From contig JAZNCN010000009.1 in the NCBI GenBank assembly GCA_045587545.1, positions 1 to 35,310 on the forward strand: DNA of 35,310 nucleotides. The letters are read 5' to 3'. Under the pieces are notes generated by a model. That model made no database searches, was not told where the DNA came from, and worked only from the letters and a program-made list of their open reading frames with translations. The DNA is from Caccoplasma_A sp045587545 (lineage in GTDB: Bacteria > Bacteroidota > Bacteroidia > Bacteroidales > G3-4614). The position numbers and the translations under genes are program-made. Position 1 is the first letter of the stretch, and each line of letters starts with the position of its first letter. Of this stretch, positions 32,978 through 35,310 are shown in pieces.

Positions 32978-33616
32978 TCACTCTGCCATTTGGCGACCTG
33001 CATCAAAAGCCTTTTGCAAATCCTCATTCCAATGAGTATCACGCCAAGCATGTTTTGCCTCTTCAGAAAAACTACCAAGTTCATAATTGTCATATTTTGC
33101 TACCTGACAAGTGTTGTAAGCTACAATACGTTGTGGCTCACCAAGAGCCGTAGTGAGGCACCACTCCATTGTTCCAAAGCCATTGCTATTATTACACTCG
33201 GGAGTACCATTCATAGTTTCAATCAATACCACAGGCATACACTTTGGCGCTGTCAAACTATAATCATTATAAGAGAGCCATGGGAATGTCAAACGCTCTA
33301 AAAAAGAGCGCATTTCTCCAGTAACCTCACCAAAATAGATGGGAGAGCCAAGAACAAGACCGTCAGCATCAGCAATATCGTTCAAAACAGGAGTTAAAGC
33401 ATCTTTGAAGCAACAAATGTTTGACGCCTTTCCTTTAAGTTTACAAGCCATACACGAAATACAACCCTTATAATCTAAATCATAAAGACGTATCACCACA
33501 ACCTCAACATCACTACTTACCGATTTAGCTCCTTCAACAAAGGCTGTGATAACAGAAGCAGTATTCATATTCTTACGAGGACCGCCATCAATAACAATAA
33601 TCTTTTTCATAACCAA
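32978..33616 (-). CDS. Iron-sulfur flavoprotein-like NADPH-dependent FMN reductase
   Basis: This 212-residue flavodoxin-fold protein has the first strand and phosphate loop IIVIDGGPRKNMNTASVITAF (FMN phosphate) and the second FMN contact GLVLGSPIYFGEVTGEMRSFLERL. Between them lies a cysteine cluster C52-x2-C55-x2-C58 followed by C68/C69, close to the CX2CX2CXnC motif of archaeal-type iron-sulfur flavoproteins, so a 4Fe-4S cluster next to FMN is plausible. The C-terminus has a GTMEWCLTTALGEP segment. It probably acts in low-potential electron transfer or oxidative-stress handling. It is the first gene of a possible three-gene unit with GNAT and YdeI-like genes. Confidence 0.82.
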   Translation of the reverse strand: MVMKKIIVIDGGPRKNMNTASVITAFVEGAKSVSSDVEVVVIRLYDLDYKGCISCMACKLKGKASNICCFKDALTPVLNDIADADGLVLGSPIYFGEVTGEMRSFLERLTFPWLSYNDYSLTAPKCMPVVLIETMNGTPECNNSNGFGTMEWCLTTALGEPQRIVAYNTCQVAKYDNYELGSFSEEAKHAWRDTHWNEDLQKAFDAGRQMAE

Positions 33617-33809
33617 AAGTAATAATCATCTACTCTTAAAACCAATGTCTTGCCCAAATGGTTTCGCAATAAAAATTATCTGAACTAAAATTATACTATA
33701 CAAATTTAACTCAAATAAATACAAACAACAATAGTAATATTTGACAAATAGCATAATCTTATTAACTAATTAAAAATATCATCTCTATCTTAACAATAAC
33801 ATAAAACAT

Positions 33810-33817
33810 TATCTTTG
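33810..33817 (+). promoter_or_regulatory. -7 box of the SDR gene
   Basis: TATCTTTG matches TAnnTTTG, 46 bases before the start codon. The -33 is weak. Confidence 0.6.
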
Positions 33818-33863
33818 TACACAATAAAAATTTTAACAACCCACAAGAATCAATAATAATAAT

Positions 33864-34754
33864 ATGTCAAAAAAATACATATGCGGTCTTACAGCTAGGA
33901 AGAAAATAGGATGCGACAAAGCAACATTTATAGAACTAGTTGAAAAAGGATTAATTAAAGCAAAAAGAACAGAAACTGGAGCATGGCAAGTATCAACATC
34001 AAGTGTTGACCAATACATAGCAAAGCTTCAAAGTACATCAATATACAAGGAGTTTATAAACAAAGTAGCAATAATAACAGGCGGAGCAAACGGCATCGGG
34101 AAATGTATTGCCGATGAATTTAAAGCAAACGGGGCAATAGTATATGTAATAGACAAACAAGAAGGAGATCACTTTATTGGAGACATTTCAGACAAAGAAG
34201 TACTCGAAAAATTTGTAGCAAAAATTCTCAAAAAGCACAAAAAAGTCAATTATATTATAAACAATGCCCTACCGCTAATGAAAGGTATTGATGATTGTAC
34301 TTACGAAGAGTTTCAATATGCCCTGAGTGTGGGAGTAACCGCACCCTTCTATTTGGTGAAACTACTAAAACCATATTTAGAAGATGGAGCATCAATAATA
34401 AACATATCTTCATCTCGTGACCGCATGAGCCAGCCACAAACCGAGAGCTATACAGCTGCCAAAGGAGGTATTGCTGCACTCACACATGCATTGGCTGTCA
34501 GCTTGTCGGGGAAAGCAAGGGTAAACTCCATTTCTCCCGGTTGGATAGATACGGCATACACCGATTATGAAGGTCCCGATGCCACTCAACAACCAGCAGG
34601 ACGAGTTGGGAACCCTATGGACATTACCCATATGGTGCTGTTCCTTTGTAGTAACAAAGCAAGTTTTATCACGGGAGAAAATATCTGCATTGATGGAGGT
34701 ATGACCAAGCAGATGATTTACCACGGAGATAACGGCTGGAAGTTAAACAAATAA
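33864..34754 (+). CDS. SDR oxidoreductase with N-terminal helix-turn-helix domain
   Basis: This 296-residue protein has a short-chain dehydrogenase/reductase core at about 66-290. The NAD(P) loop is TGGANGIG (72-79), the NNA motif is INNA, the catalytic serine lies in INISSS, the dyad is Y196-x3-K200 (YTAAK), and SPGWIDT and the C-terminal GENICIDGG are typical. The first 55 or so residues (KKYICGLTARKKIGCDKATFIELVEKGLIKAKRTETGAWQVSTSSVDQYIAKL) look like an excisionase/MerR-type helix-turn-helix of the HTH_17 kind, which SDRs do not normally have. The start codon is fixed by the promoter and by the domain. A small cysteine protein gene follows 10 bases later. Substrate is unknown. Confidence 0.82.
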   Translation: MSKKYICGLTARKKIGCDKATFIELVEKGLIKAKRTETGAWQVSTSSVDQYIAKLQSTSIYKEFINKVAIITGGANGIGKCIADEFKANGAIVYVIDKQEGDHFIGDISDKEVLEKFVAKILKKHKKVNYIINNALPLMKGIDDCTYEEFQYALSVGVTAPFYLVKLLKPYLEDGASIINISSSRDRMSQPQTESYTAAKGGIAALTHALAVSLSGKARVNSISPGWIDTAYTDYEGPDATQQPAGRVGNPMDITHMVLFLCSNKASFITGENICIDGGMTKQMIYHGDNGWKLNK

Positions 34755-34764
34755 TTAAATAACA

Positions 34765-34971
34765 ATGCAACCTCCCAAGATAGATAACTCCACCAAAGAA
34801 GAAAGGTTGACCTATGTCCTAGAAGCATGGGAATGTCTCCACAATTGCGAAATGTGTGGTAAATGCCACATACTAAAAGGCAAAGACCCCGAAACCCTCT
34901 ATGCTGATTATATTAAAGGTAAGCGAAGCTATATTGATATTACATTGGAGATTAGAGATAGGAGGTATTAG
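34765..34971 (+). CDS. Small four-cysteine protein, conserved-looking, function unknown
   Basis: This 68-residue protein has a compact cysteine cluster C24-x3-C28-x2-C31-x2-C34 (CLHNCEMCGKC) in an otherwise helical, charged sequence. The cluster suggests a zinc or 4Fe-4S site; CX3CX2C is also the radical SAM triad, but the protein is far too small for that enzyme. It starts 10 bases after the SDR stop, so it is in the same operon and perhaps donates electrons to or binds the SDR. I do not recognise the family. Confidence 0.7.
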   Translation: MQPPKIDNSTKEERLTYVLEAWECLHNCEMCGKCHILKGKDPETLYADYIKGKRSYIDITLEIRDRRY

Positions 34972-35017
34972 AAGAATAATCTTCTCTTATTTCTTGTACT
35001 ATTTTAAACAATAAAAT

Positions 35018-35040
35018 ACACTTTCCGATGCAGAAAGTGT
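35018..35040 (-). terminator. Hairpin after the SDR operon
   Basis: ACACTTTC (35018-35025) and GAAAGTGT (35033-35040) form a perfect 8-bp stem with a 7-base loop. The T-rich tail is on the minus strand, so it most likely ends a transcript coming from beyond the right edge. Confidence 0.5.
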
Positions 35041-35103
35041 AGATGATTATCAATCAGCTATTTAGCACTCTAAAAGGTACAATCACTCATTTGGACAAAT
35101 ATT

Positions 35104-35309
35104 GTGCAAACCGAGAGCAGAGGAAGCTCGCTTACTAGGCCGAGGTGCCGCCAATATTCGCCTCAGGCAAGTCGTTGAGAATGTGTAAGTTATTGATTTT
35201 CAACACGCTTTTCGCCTTGTACCTCCATTTTGGAATGGCAAATTTAGTGCAAACCGAGTGAAATACCAAAGTTGTTTGCGTATTTCCGAGGTGCCGCCTA
35301 AATTGCGCC
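35104..35309. repeat. Two copies of a GC-rich repeat motif at the right edge
   Basis: Copy 1 (35104-35162) and copy 2 (35247-35309) both begin GTGCAAACCGAG and end with CCGAGGTGCCGCC, then an AT-rich tetramer-like gap and CGCC. The 24-27 bases between differ; in copy 2 they form a hairpin (GAAATAC...GTATTTC). The 84 bases between copies are unrelated to any gene I can see. The pattern resembles dispersed intergenic repeats of Bacteroidales; it may continue past the window. The rest of 34972-35310 contains no gene. Confidence 0.55.
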
Positions 35310-35310
35310 G

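Noticed and set aside
35104..35309. CRISPR array
   Set aside because: Only two copies, 143 bases apart, with constant ends and variable middles, unlike repeat-spacer geometry.

Overview
The window comes from an anaerobic member of the Bacteroidota, most likely order Bacteroidales. It is AT-rich. Many start sites are preceded by the Bacteroidetes -7 box TAnnTTTG, several with a TTTG -33 box about 19-20 bases upstream. Lineage-typical families are present: a DUF2400/TIGR02757 protein, DUF4251, a THUMP-like methyltransferase of the PG_1098 type, a DcaP-like porin, a type IX secretion (T9SS) C-terminal domain, and rubredoxin/reverse rubrerythrin. I cannot name a genus or species.

Left end (1-3750): a very AT-rich accessory segment. 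It carries a two-gene unit, an ABC/OLD-like ATPase overlapping a small protein with a PD-(D/E)XK nuclease-like motif. This is the best candidate here for an undescribed (defence-like) system. Next come a membrane-anchored SHOCT-domain protein and a 640-base non-coding stretch with a 38-base palindrome resembling fused insertion-sequence ends.

3.7-7.5 kb: one tight operon with its own promoter and terminator: formate/nitrite channel, a lipoprotein-type peptide deformylase, two half-size chromate transporters and FolC. Deformylase releases formate, FNT channels move formate, and FolC retains folates (the formyl carriers), so a formate/one-carbon theme is possible. A 171-base GC-richer element with imperfect terminal inverted repeats follows.

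7.7-16.2 kb: DUF4251 protein, TIGR02757 protein, a large secreted CotH-domain protein with a T9SS tail, pyrD-pyrK (dihydroorotate dehydrogenase 1B), an SMR exporter with a THUMP-like methyltransferase, smpB and a Yip1-like membrane protein.

16.2-25.0 kb: oxidative-stress and redox genes. perR and reverse rubrerythrin form an operon with a clear palindromic operator on the promoter. Then come a Dna2-like nuclease-helicase, a FadL-type outer membrane protein, a Cu/Zn permease with an HMA domain, thioredoxin, and two tandem rubredoxins of 52 and 56 residues.

25.0-35.3 kb: a serine-type sulfatase lipoprotein, an FMN-binding/ferredoxin membrane protein, ridA and a BrkB/YihY protein downstream of the RNase P RNA gene, a DcaP-like porin, a YbjQ-domain protein, a YdeI-like protein, a GNAT acetyltransferase, an iron-sulfur-flavoprotein-like flavodoxin, and an SDR oxidoreductase with an unusual N-terminal helix-turn-helix followed by a small four-cysteine protein. 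The window ends in two copies of a GC-rich repeat motif that runs to the edge. No tRNA, rRNA, CRISPR array or intact transposase gene was seen.
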